NCBI RefSeq assembly: GCF_004104355.1
Contig: NZ_RJLM01000002.1
Span: forward strand, 249,168-313,167
DNA from: Photobacterium chitinilyticum
Lineage (GTDB): Bacteria; Pseudomonadota; Gammaproteobacteria; Enterobacterales; Vibrionaceae
Direction: 5' to 3'
DNA length: 64,000 bases
In this document: in pieces, positions 16,271-24,529 of the stretch
How positions within the stretch are numbered: position 1 is the first letter of the stretch
How the letters are laid out: each line of letters starts with the position of its first letter
Made by a program: the position numbers and the translations under genes
Notes under the pieces: generated by a model
Databases searched by the model: none
Seen by the model: the letters and a program-made list of their open reading frames with translations, nothing else
Told to the model about the DNA's origin: nothing

Positions 16271-18394
16271 ATGTTCGATCTTATCTGTTTTAGCACTGCA
16301 CTTATCGATAGTGCTCAGCTGGCAAACATACGCTACCTCATTGTTGCTGAAGGCGATGAGCTGTGGGGACGCGAGACCGCCCGTTGTTTCATTGACCGCT
16401 ATAATCATCCTTTGTGGGCTGGCGATTCTGCACCGGAGCACATTGACTCGGTAACATTTAAAAAGGCAAAACAGCTTCTCGGACAGGAATGTGGCTGCTT
16501 GATCTACAATGCCCATCATGCTTTTGATGCCGAAGCGTTAGGGGCATTATCGGGCACGGTAACCGGAGGTGGTGTGTTGCTTTTGCTTGTCCCGCCAGAC
16601 TGGTTTCAACGAACTGAAGCTCAGCGGCCATTTATCCGTAGAATGACGCGTTTATTATCTCTGTATGACACCATACATCTTCGCCAGGATCATCCTTTGC
16701 CTGACCTGCCTGCCACTACCACCACACCGGATCGATATGAAGACCCGGAGTTTGGCTGCCTGACGCCGGAGCAGTATGAAGCTGTTGTATCTATTCGCCG
16801 AGTTGTGACCGGTCATCGCAAGCGGCCGTTAGTGCTAACGGCAGATCGTGGACGGGGTAAATCATCTGCCCTTGGTATCGCGGCGGCTAGTCTGATGACT
16901 GAGCGGACGATACGGATAGGAGTGACTGCGCCCGCCTTTGCCAATGTTGTGACCTTATTTTCTCATGCAGCCCGACGGCTTGGTGTTGACTATGACCGTC
17001 AGGGATCGTTGATTTTTGGTGATAGTGAACTGCGGTTTCTTGCGCCAGATGCGCTACTGGCGGAAAAAATTCCGCTCGATTTTTTGATTGTTGACGAGGC
17101 TGCGGCGATCCCTGCTCCTATGCTGAACCAGTTGTTACGGCAATATAACCGGATCGCTTTCGCCAGTACGGTCCATGGCTACGAAGGAACCGGGCGAGGA
17201 TTTGCGATAAAGTTTCGCCAGCAGCTCGATGCCGTGTCTCCACAATGGCGTCAGCTCAGGATCAGTCAGCCAATCCGCTGGGCGGAAAACGATCCGCTTG
17301 AGCGATGGGTATTTAGAGCCCTGCTGCTTGATGCTGAATACGCATCGCTGGCATCGGCACACTGCGACGTGATTAAATACCGGTGTGTCCCTACCGAGAG
17401 TTTGCTCGGGGACGAACAACTTTTATCCCAGCTGTTTGGTTTGCTGGTGAATGCGCATTATCAGACCTCACCGGCCGATATTGTTCAGCTGCTTGATGAT
17501 GAGTCGGTTCGTCTTGTCGTTGCAGAGTCCGGTATAAATATTGTGGCTTGTTGCCTGCTTAGCCTTGAAGGTGAATTTTCACCTGATCTGGCACGACAAG
17601 TAATGCTGGGACAGCGTCGGCCCAAGGGACATTTGTTGGCGCAGTCAGTTGCTGCCCATATTGGTTTCGAGCTGGGAGCAATTCAGCGCTGTGCTCGGGT
17701 GATGCGAATTGCCGTTCACCCTGACAAACAACAACAAGGTATTGGATTATCGTTATTGCAGTATTGTCGCGACTGGGCCAACTCTCAAAATCTCGATTAT
17801 CTTGGCACCAGCTTTGGCTTGGTATCTGAGCTATATGATTTTTGGCTTAAGGCCGGATATACCCCTGTTCGGCTTGGTATTAGTAAGGATGCTTCTAGTG
17901 GAGCCCACTCGTTATTAACTGTGTTGCCTCTGTCACCTTCCGCTACCTCTTGGTCTACTCAGGCGGTTCAGTTGTTTGCTTCGAATTTTCAGGCCCAGCG
18001 AGTTGAACAGTTCAGTGATTTGGATACGCCTTTGTTCAGTCAACTTTATCGGTTAGCTCTTCAAGTAGGCTCGCGGAACACGACAACAAGCGATAGCCTT
18101 GTTGAGCATCAGGTCGGTATTTATGCTAACGGCGGGCTAGGGTATGATCTGGCTGTCGGATGTTTGGAAAAGTGGTTATCTGATTACCTGGCTAGCCAAC
18201 AGGGTGAGTTGGATTCTAGTGACTATCTGGCCATTGCCAAGTTACTCCAGCGCCAAGAGTGGTCGAAGGTTGTGGCTGACTATGGCTTCGCTAGTCGAAA
18301 AATGGCAGAAAAAGCACTTCGTGATTATGTCAGTCAGCACACACCTCATCATCATTTCATGTCTGACAGTAAAGATAATAGGCGCTCGATATAA
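16271..18394 (+). CDS. tmcA: tRNA(Met) cytidine acetyltransferase TmcA
   Basis: TmcA makes N4-acetylcytidine at the wobble base of elongator tRNA-Met, using acetyl-CoA and ATP. Numbering from the ATG at 16271 (707 aa), the helicase-like core has Walker A ADRGRGKSS (191-199) and Walker B DEAAAIPAP (about 277). A switch segment STVHGYEGTGRGF follows. The GNAT domain has MRIAVHPDKQQQGIG (about 480) and then YLGTSFG. Two TTG codons just upstream could extend it by five residues; the ATG gives the N-terminal length seen in E. coli. The domain order is intact and no partner gene is needed. Confidence 0.93.
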   Translation: MFDLICFSTALIDSAQLANIRYLIVAEGDELWGRETARCFIDRYNHPLWAGDSAPEHIDSVTFKKAKQLLGQECGCLIYNAHHAFDAEALGALSGTVTGGGVLLLLVPPDWFQRTEAQRPFIRRMTRLLSLYDTIHLRQDHPLPDLPATTTTPDRYEDPEFGCLTPEQYEAVVSIRRVVTGHRKRPLVLTADRGRGKSSALGIAAASLMTERTIRIGVTAPAFANVVTLFSHAARRLGVDYDRQGSLIFGDSELRFLAPDALLAEKIPLDFLIVDEAAAIPAPMLNQLLRQYNRIAFASTVHGYEGTGRGFAIKFRQQLDAVSPQWRQLRISQPIRWAENDPLERWVFRALLLDAEYASLASAHCDVIKYRCVPTESLLGDEQLLSQLFGLLVNAHYQTSPADIVQLLDDESVRLVVAESGINIVACCLLSLEGEFSPDLARQVMLGQRRPKGHLLAQSVAAHIGFELGAIQRCARVMRIAVHPDKQQQGIGLSLLQYCRDWANSQNLDYLGTSFGLVSELYDFWLKAGYTPVRLGISKDASSGAHSLLTVLPLSPSATSWSTQAVQLFASNFQAQRVEQFSDLDTPLFSQLYRLALQVGSRNTTTSDSLVEHQVGIYANGGLGYDLAVGCLEKWLSDYLASQQGELDSSDYLAIAKLLQRQEWSKVVADYGFASRKMAEKALRDYVSQHTPHHHFMSDSKDNRRSI

Positions 18395-18424
18395 ATGTTA
18401 TTTCTAGCTTAAGGAGCTGAGTTT

Positions 18425-19165
18425 ATGCAATTTTCGATTGATACCCACACCCATACGATTTCAAGTGGTCATGCATATAGTACGTTGCTAGAAAATGCCC
18501 AGGCGGCAGCGAGCAAAGAATTGGCTTTATTCTGTGTAACCGATCATGCACCGTCGATGCCGGGAGCTCCGCACTTTTGGCATTTTGCCAATCAGCGTGT
18601 ATTGCCTCGATTTCTCCATGGGGTGGGCATCCTGCGTGGTATCGAAGCGAATATTCTAAACCAACAGGGAGAGATTGATATTGCTCCCCGAATTTCATCC
18701 CAGCTAGACTGGGTTATCGGCAGTCTTCATGAGCCAATCTTTTCGCCAGCAACAAGGCAGTTGCATACAGAAGCGCTATTAAATGTTATTCGCTCCGGCC
18801 GCATCCATGCTCTGGGGCATCTTGGCAACCCTAATTTCGATTTTGATTTCGAAGCAGTTGTTTCTGCTGCGGCTGAACACGATGTGTTGGTTGAGATTAA
18901 TAACTCTTCTTTGTGTGGCTCTCGAGAAGGTAGTCAACCTCGATGCGAGCAGATAGCAGCTTTTGCCAAAGAGGTGGGAGCAAGAATAACGACCGGTTCG
19001 GATGCCCATTTTGCGCATGATGTCGGTAATTTCAGTCATGTAAGCCAGCTGCTTAAAAAGGTTGGGTTTCCGCTCGAACAAGTGGTCACGCATCATCCTC
19101 GTTGTTTTCTCGATTTTCTTCAGGATCGTGGACAACAGCCGATCGAAGCTTTTGCTGATTTATAG
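18425..19165 (+). CDS. ycdX: PHP-domain phosphatase, YcdX-like
   Basis: This 246-residue PHP-fold metallophosphatase aligns over its whole length with E. coli YcdX (245 aa), a trinuclear-zinc phosphatase linked to swarming. Metal ligands are seen in [15 protein letters not shown] near the N-terminus, then [34 protein letters not shown] and [15 protein letters not shown] lies eight bases before the ATG. It starts 30 bp after tmcA and may be co-transcribed with it. The natural substrate is not known. Confidence 0.9.
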   Translation: MQFSIDTHTHTISSGHAYSTLLENAQAAASKELALFCVTDHAPSMPGAPHFWHFANQRVLPRFLHGVGILRGIEANILNQQGEIDIAPRISSQLDWVIGSLHEPIFSPATRQLHTEALLNVIRSGRIHALGHLGNPNFDFDFEAVVSAAAEHDVLVEINNSSLCGSREGSQPRCEQIAAFAKEVGARITTGSDAHFAHDVGNFSHVSQLLKKVGFPLEQVVTHHPRCFLDFLQDRGQQPIEAFADL

Positions 19166-19183
19166 CGTTAGTTTCAATGGTTA

Positions 19184-19196
19184 TTTACACTGTAAA
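19184..19196. other. parS2 centromere site 3
   Basis: TTTACACTGTAAA, a perfect consensus match, 41 bp from site 4. Confidence 0.85.
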
Positions 19197-19224
19197 TTAT
19201 ACTATTCTTTAAGATGGAAAATGG

Positions 19225-19237
19225 TTTACAGTGTAAA
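19225..19237. other. parS2 centromere site 4
   Basis: TTTACAGTGTAAA, a perfect consensus match. Between here and the next gene (19238-19518) nothing else is recognisable. Confidence 0.85.
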
Positions 19238-19518
19238 TCAAACATAGCATTATTTTTAAGCTAACTTCTTCATACCTATCTAATCGTATTTGTTTGGCAT
19301 TAGGCAACCTCAAGATTGCTGCGTATTGAATTTCTTCAAAATAACCATAGACTTATCAATAAGAAAAATAATAAAGCGTATTTCATTCCATATATAGCGT
19401 GGAAAAAATTTGGTATTGCTCCCAAAAAATGGTCTAGAGTTAAATAACTAAGGGAGGAATTATTTGTTGTAAAATTCGGCCCATAAAGTGGATTGGAATG
19501 ATAGTTTATGGGGGTGCC

Positions 19519-19908
19519 ATGAGTTTAGTTAAAGTTCAAAACAAAGCCCTTGAAAAGATGATGGCTTCAGCGCATCACTGTGTCCAGCCGGATATCGCCT
19601 TCTCACCAGGCCAAGATGGACTAGCAGCACGGCTTCACAAAAATTCAATTCATAGTGATAACAGTCGGTTCGATATTGGCTCCCGTGTCACGGTTTCTCG
19701 GTTGAGCAAACGTTGTTTGTTTTTGCATTCAGCTGCATCACTTGAACTGAAAGCCTCATACGAGCTGACCCTGCAAGGTTTTTATGAGCTAACAGGTTAT
19801 CTCACACCGGTTACAAATGATGATGATAGCATTCACCAGTATATGTTCCATTCAAACACATGGCTGACAGACGAGCAGCTGATGCGACTGGTCATTGATT
19901 ATGATTAG
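19519..19908 (+). CDS. Hypothetical protein, 129 aa
   Basis: I do not recognise this family. The ATG at 19519 is preferred over an earlier in-frame start because a GGGGG stretch precedes it and the protein-like composition begins there. It has no signal peptide or membrane segment. The sequence is mixed polar with an acidic C-terminus (LTDEQLMRLVIDYD). Coding potential is plausible from length and composition and from its own upstream region. A hairpin 18 bp downstream has its T-run on the opposite strand, so it is not an obvious terminator for this gene. Confidence 0.6.
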   Translation: MSLVKVQNKALEKMMASAHHCVQPDIAFSPGQDGLAARLHKNSIHSDNSRFDIGSRVTVSRLSKRCLFLHSAASLELKASYELTLQGFYELTGYLTPVTNDDDSIHQYMFHSNTWLTDEQLMRLVIDYD

Positions 19909-19917
19909 AAAAAATTG

Positions 19918-20013
19918 AAAAAAAAGCCCCGAAAGCCGGGGCGAATTTGGACTAAATAATTGCTGCTCAATCGGGGGGAACAGCAGCAATGGATAATAAA
20001 AGTCCTAGAGTTC
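19918..20013 (-). ncRNA. Candidate sigma-54-dependent small RNA, about 96 nt
   Basis: On the minus strand the region has the layout of a Hfq-type small RNA. A short 5' lead is followed by a 9-bp stem ATTGCTGCT/AGCAGCAAT whose 14-nt loop contains CCCCCC, a linker, a GC-rich hairpin GCCCCG/CGGGGC (19926-19942) and eight T residues (19925-19918). No minus-strand protein gene is nearby to need that terminator. A sigma-54-type promoter lies upstream (20024-20039) and places the first base near 20013. It does not contain the Qrr core and I cannot assign it to a known family. Confidence 0.5.
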
Positions 20014-20023
20014 CTATTTATAT

Positions 20024-20039
20024 AGCTAATTCCGTGCCA
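20024..20039 (-). promoter_or_regulatory. Sigma-54 (RpoN) -24/-12 promoter candidate
   Basis: Minus strand TGGCACGGAATTAGCT agrees with the consensus TGGCACG-N4-TTGCW except for one base in the -12 box and keeps the essential GG-N10-GC. About 85-150 bp upstream, an 8-bp inverted repeat AATGGGTG (20121-20128) and CACCCATT (20167-20174), with CCACCCC between them, could be an enhancer site for an activator. Confidence 0.5.
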
Positions 20040-20382
20040 TATCTCATCATCTTTAAAATACCTCATAACCTATTGATTTATTTGTTATCATAATTTTGTA
20101 TGTACATTTATCCACTTACCAATGGGTGCTTTTCCACCCCTGGGCGATATTTGCTGTGTCAGTACCCACCCATTCCTCTGCAAGCCATTACCTTATTTGA
20201 TGCGGTTTTATTGATCATTGATAACAACTTTTCCGTTCTTTAAGCATAATTACTTACACTTATCGGTTAAGTTGCTAACGGATCTGTGACTTGGCGTGTA
20301 CATGATTTGGATGTGGTTAGGTTAAGATGAACAGTGACATCGTAATTATGATGCAACCGGTTATTAGTGTAAGGAGTGCTCT

Positions 20383-22050
20383 ATGACGCAACAGCTTCTT
20401 CAGCTGTCTCAAGATGGTCAGACGATATCTTTGATCGCCAAGCCTTTCAAGGAAAGTCCAGATCATGTGATATCCCGAAGTGATATAGCTGGCGAGCTAG
20501 TAGAAATAGATGCAATAAACTTTTACCTTTTTGAAAATGCAATTGATTCTGCGCTGGGCATTATTAACTCCAGACAAAAAGACAGTGATGTTGAAGTAAA
20601 AGTTCAGCAGTTTGTGATTGCCGAACGACGCGACTCTAGTCTGTTGATAAAGACTGAGCCGGATCTGATGAAAACCTCGATAACCGTTATCGGGGCCTAT
20701 GGCGGAGCTCCTGTCACCGGAAACGCATTGATTGATGCGCTTAAAGAGAATCATATCGTCAAGGGGATCCGCAAGACCCAGCTTCAGGAATTACTCGGTA
20801 GGTCGAAGCTATTGGCGCCAGGTGAGAAGCTTACCATGCCAGTGGCCTTTGGCCGTTTTCCCGTACACGGCACGGATACGACCTTTGAGCCTCTTGTTGA
20901 TGATTCAAGCCAGCGTATTCTGCGACCGCAATCGACTGATGACGGTAAGGTCGATATGCTTGATCTTGGTGATTTAATTACTGTAAAAGCCGGTCAGGCA
21001 ATTATGAAGCTGGTTCCTGCTACGACGGGCTGTAATGGTTTCAATGTTCTCGGCAAGGAGATTGCTGCAATCCCTGGAAATGAGCTGGTATTTGACTGCG
21101 GTGATGGGACGGCTATTAGCGAAGATGACGTGAATATCTTAGTGGCGACTAAGTCTGGTGTGCCACTACGGAAACCCTGTGGCATGCAGGTCGATGACGC
21201 CCTCACGTTGAAAGGCGTCAACGTTACAACTGGTCACATCGATTTTGATGGCAGTATATTGATCACTGGTGATGTGACGCCGGGAATGAAGGTCAGTGCG
21301 ACAGGAAACATTATTGTTAGTGGTTTTGTCGAGCTTGGTGAACTGAAGGCCGGCGGTGATATTGCCGTCGCGAAGGGCATTATTGGACGCCAGCAAGAAG
21401 GAAAGCATCTAGCTTGCTATTTGCAAGCTGCCGGCAAGGTAACCAGCAAGTTTGCGCAGTTCGTCGAAATTGATGCCGGCCAAGATGTTAGTTTTTCTAT
21501 TCATGCCCTCCATTGCCTTATTCGCACCAAGGGTGAGCTGAGTGTTATTGACCAGATCAAGCGTCACGGGACGCTAAGTGGTGGATATGTAGAGGCTGGC
21601 TCTCGCGTTAAAGCGCTCAACATTGGTGCCCTCGCAGGCGTCCCGACAGAGATCATTGCATTTACTCAACACTCTGCCTTGCGTGAACAGTTAAACACAG
21701 CTTATCAGGCGGTTGAACGTGAAAAGACGCAGATGCATAAAATCAAAGAGGCGCAGCTAAAGTTATTGAAAATTCCTTCCACAAAACGTCCACCTGAGCT
21801 GGTCGAAAAAGTTAAAGCTTCTATTCAGCTACATAGACAAAGAATGTCCGAGCTAAATTCGGCTTTCCAGAACTTAAAGCAGGATTACGAGGAGCAACTG
21901 GCACAAGCCTCTATCGTAGCTGTTGGACGACTGTTTTCTGGCGTGAGCTGTCAGATTGAAAAGGAAAAACTAAATATTTTGCAAGAACATGGGCCGTCAG
22001 TGGTTGTCTATAAAGACCGAGCCCTCCAGCGACTCTCCTATAATGCCTGA
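20383..22050 (+). CDS. FapA/DUF342 family protein
   Basis: This 555-residue protein belongs to the FapA (DUF342, flagellar assembly protein A) superfamily common in Vibrionaceae. The central region is a glycine-rich right-handed helix (for example VTTGHIDFDGSILITGDVTPGMKVSATGN across about 280-310). A long charged coiled coil follows (about 435-510), and a small beta C-terminus closes the protein. The biochemical role of the family is poorly defined; links to flagellar or polar functions have been proposed. TAAGGAG gives a good ribosome-binding site. It is convergent with the GGDEF/EAL gene, with a parS2 site between the stops. Confidence 0.8.
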   Translation: MTQQLLQLSQDGQTISLIAKPFKESPDHVISRSDIAGELVEIDAINFYLFENAIDSALGIINSRQKDSDVEVKVQQFVIAERRDSSLLIKTEPDLMKTSITVIGAYGGAPVTGNALIDALKENHIVKGIRKTQLQELLGRSKLLAPGEKLTMPVAFGRFPVHGTDTTFEPLVDDSSQRILRPQSTDDGKVDMLDLGDLITVKAGQAIMKLVPATTGCNGFNVLGKEIAAIPGNELVFDCGDGTAISEDDVNILVATKSGVPLRKPCGMQVDDALTLKGVNVTTGHIDFDGSILITGDVTPGMKVSATGNIIVSGFVELGELKAGGDIAVAKGIIGRQQEGKHLACYLQAAGKVTSKFAQFVEIDAGQDVSFSIHALHCLIRTKGELSVIDQIKRHGTLSGGYVEAGSRVKALNIGALAGVPTEIIAFTQHSALREQLNTAYQAVEREKTQMHKIKEAQLKLLKIPSTKRPPELVEKVKASIQLHRQRMSELNSAFQNLKQDYEEQLAQASIVAVGRLFSGVSCQIEKEKLNILQEHGPSVVVYKDRALQRLSYNA

Positions 22051-22051
22051 G

Positions 22052-22064
22052 TTTACACTGTAAA
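22052..22064. other. parS2 centromere site 5
   Basis: TTTACACTGTAAA, a perfect consensus match, in the 25-bp gap between two convergent genes and 79 bp from site 6. Confidence 0.85.
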
Positions 22065-22075
22065 TTTAGGCTTCT

Positions 22076-24187
22076 TTATTTCAGATTCTTATAGTCGGAC
22101 AGATCTGTTTTCTTACCTACATCGCTAATATTTACAGTGTAAATCACTTGTCCTTCCTCCATCCTCCCCTGAGGCCTTCCTACTTGATCATTATTATTAT
22201 CAATCTGCTGAGTTAGTACCGAATGACCAACGGGAAAGCGATTAGTCTTTAGTTGTTCAGTCTGTTGCTCTGCGTTGAAACGTTCGATTATAAAACCTTG
22301 AAATCCACTTACAAAAAGTTCAGACAATCGCTCTAGCTGAGTTTCCGTCTCCACGCGAGTCGCAATTGTCATGATATTGAGGCTGTGAGCTGTTCTTGAT
22401 ATTGATGACAAGAGGCGTGACTTGCTCTTGTCATTGAGCTGGTGTGTATAGACGAAGTCAATTTTCACATAGTCAGGGCGAAACTCCGTCAGGTAGTCCA
22501 ATGATTTGAAGTGGCGGCCATAATTATCGACACCAAACCTGAATTTGTAAAAGCGAATAGCAGAGCAGAGCAAATTGGTCGCGTCTGGGTGACGAACAAA
22601 ACTGGCTTCGGGCAACTCGAAAAACAAGCGTGAAGATAATGATTGGTTGTGCTCCAAAATTTTGCTTAGCCAACGTATGAAGGCTGGCTCACAAATACTA
22701 CTGTGTGTGATGTTAATAGCTAAGGGGCCGAGTTGATGATCAGCATTTAAGCGGTTAATAAGCTGTGCGACAACATGGCGGTCGAATAAACTACCGATCC
22801 CCAGATCTTCAATCGCTCCTAAAAACTGGCTCGCGGTATAGACATCATTATTGGTTTTTATTGCGCTGAACACCTCATGGTGATATATGCCATTTCTATT
22901 GTTGGCGACGGGTTGAAAGTGATAGATGAACAGGTCGTTGTCAATAGCCTCTACCAGCAATGATTTCCACTGCTGTTTACCAAAGGCTATTTGTGCCGAG
23001 GCCTCTTTGATTAACGTGATCGGCTGCTGTGGAGTCAGTGCCGCCTTGCTAAGTGCGTTATCAAGCTGCGAGAGTAGCGTGCTCGATGTCGAGGGTTGAT
23101 GATTGAGCAGTAGGCCGACATGTGCCGAGTGTGGAATTGTTACAGCACTCTCGGATTGTAAATCATCGATAACGGATAGCATTGTTTCGCCGACTATTTT
23201 CAGTTTATCTGCGCTAATGTCCGGAGCGAGCAAGGCAAATTCGTCATAAGATAGGCGCGCGAGCGTGATATCGTTGTAAATGATCCCCTCATTCAGGCCC
23301 GTCGCAATTTCTTTTACTAGCTGGTCACCTCGGTTGAATCCGTGGTTCTGATAGCAATCTTCTATCAATGACGTCTTCAGCAGAGCGAGGCCACCCTTGG
23401 GGGATTTGGCGAGCCAGGAATTGAGTTGGCTGATAAAGAAACTTCGGTTTCCCATGCCCGATACGGAATCGCGATAGACTTGCTCGCGCAGTTTGGCGGC
23501 CTCGCGGGCTTGGGTTTTGAAGTTGATTTCTAATTGGGAGGATAAATGGTTAATTGTTTTGACTATGATCCTTAAGTCATTGCTAGATGGCTGTGGTATC
23601 GGGGAACCAAACTGGTTCGTTGCCAGATTTTGTGCGCGGTGAACGATGGTATCTAAGGGCTTGAGACCGCGTCTGAGAGCAACAATGATTACTGTCACAC
23701 TAACTATCAATGAAAGCAGGGTCGTTAATATTAAGTGGTCAATAGCCTGCCACAGTTGTCGGTTTGCGGATATCGAGTCAGCAGTGATGGAAAGTGTTGC
23801 CAGCTGTTCCCAGCCATAGCTTATTGTGTGTGACTTCGTGAGTGGCTCAAAAAGACCCAGATTGACAAACCAATTCGGTATCTCATCATTGTTCACGGGT
23901 CGTTGCTTTTCGATGACGCCTTTATTCTGCGAGAGGATAAGGCGAAAACGAAGCCAGTCTTGACCGGAAAATACCTGTTCAATAACACTTGTCAGTTGTT
24001 GGGTATTTTGGCTAATAAGTGAAGGCTTAACTGCCGCTTCTGCGCTTAATATATCATGATGTAAACGCACATACGCCTGTAATGCTATCTGGTCTCTTAG
24101 TGAGCTGAAATGACTGGCTGTAACAGTTAGGCTAAAGAGAATAAAAATAGCCAGAATCCAAGTGGTTAACTGTTTGTATAGGGTCAT
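22076..24187 (-). CDS. LapD-like membrane receptor with degenerate GGDEF and EAL domains
   Basis: The 703-residue inner-membrane protein has two membrane segments (about 6-27 and 150-172) around a periplasmic LapD/MoxY-type domain. A HAMP linker (RGLKPLDTIVHRAQ) leads to a GGDEF domain reading SYDEF at the active site, then an EAL domain reading EVF in place of EAL with DNYG in place of DDFG. Both catalytic motifs are altered, so it is more likely a c-di-GMP receptor than an enzyme. LapD uses the same architecture to control LapG proteolysis, but no lapG or adhesin gene is in the window. The C-terminal tail encodes a parS2 site. Confidence 0.8.
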   Translation of the reverse strand: MTLYKQLTTWILAIFILFSLTVTASHFSSLRDQIALQAYVRLHHDILSAEAAVKPSLISQNTQQLTSVIEQVFSGQDWLRFRLILSQNKGVIEKQRPVNNDEIPNWFVNLGLFEPLTKSHTISYGWEQLATLSITADSISANRQLWQAIDHLILTTLLSLIVSVTVIIVALRRGLKPLDTIVHRAQNLATNQFGSPIPQPSSNDLRIIVKTINHLSSQLEINFKTQAREAAKLREQVYRDSVSGMGNRSFFISQLNSWLAKSPKGGLALLKTSLIEDCYQNHGFNRGDQLVKEIATGLNEGIIYNDITLARLSYDEFALLAPDISADKLKIVGETMLSVIDDLQSESAVTIPHSAHVGLLLNHQPSTSSTLLSQLDNALSKAALTPQQPITLIKEASAQIAFGKQQWKSLLVEAIDNDLFIYHFQPVANNRNGIYHHEVFSAIKTNNDVYTASQFLGAIEDLGIGSLFDRHVVAQLINRLNADHQLGPLAINITHSSICEPAFIRWLSKILEHNQSLSSRLFFELPEASFVRHPDATNLLCSAIRFYKFRFGVDNYGRHFKSLDYLTEFRPDYVKIDFVYTHQLNDKSKSRLLSSISRTAHSLNIMTIATRVETETQLERLSELFVSGFQGFIIERFNAEQQTEQLKTNRFPVGHSVLTQQIDNNNDQVGRPQGRMEEGQVIYTVNISDVGKKTDLSDYKNLK
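22131..22143. other. parS2 centromere site 6, inside a coding sequence
   Basis: TTTACAGTGTAAA is a perfect consensus match within the last codons of the LapD-like gene. The 15-bp site ATTTACACTGTAAAT is read as Ile-Tyr-Thr-Val-Asn in that gene's frame. Confidence 0.85.
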
Positions 24188-24529
24188 AGGATTTTCTCTA
24201 GCGATGACGATGTAATAAAAGGTCAGAGATATCGGCGAGTGATATTGTGGTTACAATTGCTTTGCTATCAGCTGGATCTGACAAAACTTGATGATTATTA
24301 AGCTAAATTTATCAAAAGTTCTGGCCTGTCTGCGTATTCATTTTTGCTGCGATAGTGGTTTTTGAAGATACTTCGAAGTTATTCTGAAACGGTGCAGGTG
24401 TTTCATTGCATTGATGTATATGGCCTAGCGGCCACGGTGTTATAGATAATATGCTGAGTGGTAATATGATTCGAACAGAAGTGAAGAAGCATGACTCTGC
24501 CAGTCATGCTTCTTTGGGAAGGGACGCTC
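24188..24529. other. Intergenic region between the LapD-like gene and dctD
   Basis: The region holds a 13-bp hairpin (24484-24514) after dctD and must hold the promoter of the LapD-like gene. No further gene or motif was recognised. Confidence 0.4.
24484..24514 (-). terminator. Hairpin downstream of dctBD
   Basis: A 13-bp stem, AAGAAGCATGACT/AGTCATGCTTCTT, with a 5-nt loop lies 15 bp after the dctD stop. There is no long T-run on the minus strand, so it is a weak intrinsic terminator or an RNA-stabilising hairpin. Confidence 0.5.

Noticed and set aside
19918-19942. The hairpin after the 129-aa hypothetical gene as that gene's terminator
   Set aside because: The T-run is on the opposite strand. 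On the plus strand the hairpin is followed by GAATTTGG, so it fits a leftward transcript better.
20203-20214. ATGATCAATAAA (minus strand) upstream of the FapA-like gene as an RctB site
   Set aside because: Only the seven-base ATGATCA matches, which is expected several times by chance in this window.
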